Source: Candidatus Poseidoniales archaeon (GTDB taxonomy: Archaea > Thermoplasmatota > Poseidoniia > Poseidoniales > Poseidoniaceae). From it: 8,102 bases of DNA. Shown in pieces: positions 6,439 to 8,102 of the stretch; positions within the stretch are counted from its first letter, which is position 1; each line of letters begins with the position of its first letter. Under the pieces are notes generated by a model. The model did not search any database. It saw only the letters and a list, made by a program, of their open reading frames with translations, and was not told where the DNA came from. The DNA lies in the NCBI GenBank assembly GCA_003602535.1, contig QQSA01000065.1:2206-10307 (forward strand), written 5' to 3'. The translations under genes and the position numbers were made by a program.

Positions 6439-7803
6439 ATGTGGGAGGAGTCTCTACACACAGTTGGTACCGAACCATCATCTGTCAGTGATGATGAATA
6501 TCGTGCGCGCCAGTCAAGACTATTTTCGCAATTGAGACCTAATGATTTGTTGATTATTACAGCACCTCATGAGTCTACTAGGTCTAATGATGTTCACTAT
6601 ACATATCGAACTAGCAGTGAGATGATGTATTTATGCGGATGGAATGACCCTGAGTCAGTTTTTTGTGCATTTAATGAAGATGGTGAATGGAAGACAGTAT
6701 TATTTGTTCAATCAAAAGATGTCCTAAAAGAAATTTGGGAAGGAAGAAGACCTGGTGTAGAGGGTGCAGTGAAAGACTGGCCAGTTGACATAGCCCATCC
6801 GCATGAAAATCTAAGTGAGATTTTGTCAGATATGTTAGTCAAGTGTTCGCGTGTTTTCGTTAAATTGGGTGTTGACAGTGATGTTGATTCGATAGTTGAA
6901 AAGGAAATGAAGACAAATAGCCGTGCAAAACAGAAACTCGGAACTGGACCTGATAGTATCGTAGACCCTTCTTCACAAATCAATGAGTTGAGATTAAGAA
7001 AATCAAGTGCAGAAATAGAATTGATGCGACATTCAGCGAAAATTGCTAGCCAAGCACATATTCAGGCTATGGCAAACACTCGACCTGGAGTCGGCGAATG
7101 GCAATTAGAAGGTATTATTGAGGGCGTATTCAAGTATTGTAGATCTTCTGGCACAGCTTATCCATGTATCATTGGAAGTGGTGATAATGCAACTGTACTT
7201 CATTACAATGTTAATGATGATATTTGTGAGGATGGTGAGATTTTACTTATCGATGCTGGTTGTGAATACAACGGATATGCCTCCGATATCACCCGTTCTT
7301 GGCCGGTTAATGGCAAGTTTACTGATGCTCAAGCAGAGATCTACCAAATCGTTCTTGATTCACAACTTGCAGCAATCGACGAGTGTAGAGTTGGAAATCC
7401 ATATGATGCTCCACATCTAGCAGCTAGAAGAGTACTGGCTGAAGGTTTGATTAAATTGGGAGTGATTAGTCAATCACTCGACGAAGCGATTTCAACCGAT
7501 GGTGAATTGAATAATTGGTATATGCACAATACAGGTCACTGGTTGGGGTTAGATGTTCATGATGTAGGAGTATATCGCCCAAATGGTGAACCTCGTGTTC
7601 TGGAAGAAGGAATGGTTCTAACTGTTGAGCCTGGTCTTTACTTCGGTGCTTGGAGGCCAGATGTCGATTGTCCAGAAAGATATGCGAATATTGGAATTAG
7701 AATTGAGGATGATGTTTTGGTTACGAAAGATGGTCCAGATGTACTTTCGAGTGATTGTCCAAAAACAATTGCTAATATTGAAGCAATTGTAGGATCTGCT
7801 TGA
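6439..7803 (+). CDS. pepP: Xaa-Pro aminopeptidase (aminopeptidase P, M24B family)
   Basis: A two-metal cytoplasmic exopeptidase that removes the N-terminal residue from peptides with proline in position two, helping recycle peptides. At 454 residues it matches full-length bacterial PepP (about 440) and carries the N-terminal AMP_N domain (about residues 12-140; YRTSSEMMYLCGWNDPE is characteristic). The pita-bread catalytic domain follows from about residue 180. All five metal ligands of the family can be placed: D272 and D283 (in LIDAGCEYNGYASDITR), H367 (TGHWLGLDVHDVG), E397 (VEPGLYF) and E423 (IGIRIEDDVLV). Supporting His residues at 255, 363 and 374 are also present, so the enzyme should be active. 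ATG 6439 is the only sensible start; the product begins a few residues before the expected first helix. Upstream lies only GGTAAATC, a weak ribosome site. The gene is followed nine bases later by mqnC and is probably co-transcribed with it. Confidence 0.96.
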   Translation: MWEESLHTVGTEPSSVSDDEYRARQSRLFSQLRPNDLLIITAPHESTRSNDVHYTYRTSSEMMYLCGWNDPESVFCAFNEDGEWKTVLFVQSKDVLKEIWEGRRPGVEGAVKDWPVDIAHPHENLSEILSDMLVKCSRVFVKLGVDSDVDSIVEKEMKTNSRAKQKLGTGPDSIVDPSSQINELRLRKSSAEIELMRHSAKIASQAHIQAMANTRPGVGEWQLEGIIEGVFKYCRSSGTAYPCIIGSGDNATVLHYNVNDDICEDGEILLIDAGCEYNGYASDITRSWPVNGKFTDAQAEIYQIVLDSQLAAIDECRVGNPYDAPHLAARRVLAEGLIKLGVISQSLDEAISTDGELNNWYMHNTGHWLGLDVHDVGVYRPNGEPRVLEEGMVLTVEPGLYFGAWRPDVDCPERYANIGIRIEDDVLVTKDGPDVLSSDCPKTIANIEAIVGSA

Positions 7804-7812
7804 GTGGTATCT

Positions 7813-8102
7813 ATGTCTTGGAGTGATATCCTAGAAAATTACGCTTCTAATGATAAGCGTATGACCCCTGAGGACGCTGTTATTCTCTATCGTGATGCAC
7901 CTTTGCATTCGATAAGGCGTGCGGCGAATAAAAGACGTATTCATATCAATGGAGACAAGGAAGTAACTTACCTCATAGATCGCAATATCAATTATACCAA
8001 TATTTGTACAATCAATTGTCAGTTTTGTTCATTTTATCGTCCACCTGGTCACGATGAAACCTATACTCAGACTATTGAAGAGATTAGCACCCGAGTTAAG
8101 GA
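7813..8102 (+). CDS. mqnC: Cyclic dehypoxanthinyl futalosine synthase, N-terminal part (3' end cut by window)
   Basis: MqnC is a radical SAM enzyme that cyclises dehypoxanthine futalosine in the futalosine pathway to menaquinone. Ninety-six codons are visible before the window ends, of roughly 370-390 in the family. The decisive stretch is residues 56-76: DRNINYTN followed by the cluster motif C65-x3-C69-x2-C72 and then SFYR. This is the MqnC signature, and it differs from the related CofH and MqnE enzymes, which usually lack the DRNINYTN lead. The preceding region, with PEDAVILYRDAPLHSIRRAAN, matches the family's N-terminal helices. ATG 7813 is preferred; an in-frame GTG at 7804, directly after the pepP stop, would add three residues. 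GTGGTATC just upstream may serve as a ribosome site. Gene identity is strong despite truncation; that the organism makes menaquinone is an inference which needs the other mqn genes. Confidence 0.9.
   Translation, partial: MSWSDILENYASNDKRMTPEDAVILYRDAPLHSIRRAANKRRIHINGDKEVTYLIDRNINYTNICTINCQFCSFYRPPGHDETYTQTIEEISTRVK

Overview
The window reads as a piece of a marine archaeal genome, most likely Marine Group II (Candidatus Poseidoniales) or a close relative. This is an inference. It rests on an archaeal-type serine hydroxymethyltransferase, a large secreted protein built from Asp-rich thrombospondin type 3 style calcium repeats (a protein style I associate with these plankton), an A+T-rich composition (roughly 60% by eye) and Shine-Dalgarno-like GGAG sites. 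All six genes lie on the + strand and are tightly packed. I see no RNA genes, mobile elements, CRISPR arrays or gene-free stretches over 100 bases.

Layout. Bases 1-642 hold the C-terminal half of GlyA, cut by the window edge. Its stop codon overlaps the possible GTG start of an unrecognised 340-residue soluble protein (639-1661) that appears to carry an internal duplication. After a 91-base gap comes a 1036-residue secreted or N-terminally anchored protein (1753-4863) with about 25 Asp-rich calcium-binding motifs, one EF-hand-like loop and, in its middle, what looks like a barrel-sandwich (HlyD/lipoyl-like) domain. Five bases later starts a 507-residue cell-surface protein (4869-6392) with a signal peptide, two PKD/Ig-like domains, one C-terminal membrane helix and an acidic cytoplasmic tail. 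After a 46-base gap there is a complete PepP-type Xaa-Pro aminopeptidase (6439-7803), and nine bases further the 5' end of mqnC (7813-8102, cut by the window edge), a radical SAM enzyme of the futalosine route to menaquinone.

How the genes fit together. GlyA, PepP and MqnC are ordinary metabolic enzymes with no obvious link beyond shared direction and tight spacing. The two surface-protein genes form the distinctive accessory unit: close spacing, strong GGAG sites and complementary topologies suggest they are made together and act together on the cell surface, probably stabilised by seawater calcium. Their function cannot be read from sequence. The most interesting observations are the beta-barrel-like domain embedded in the calcium-repeat rod and the internally duplicated unknown protein coupled to glyA.
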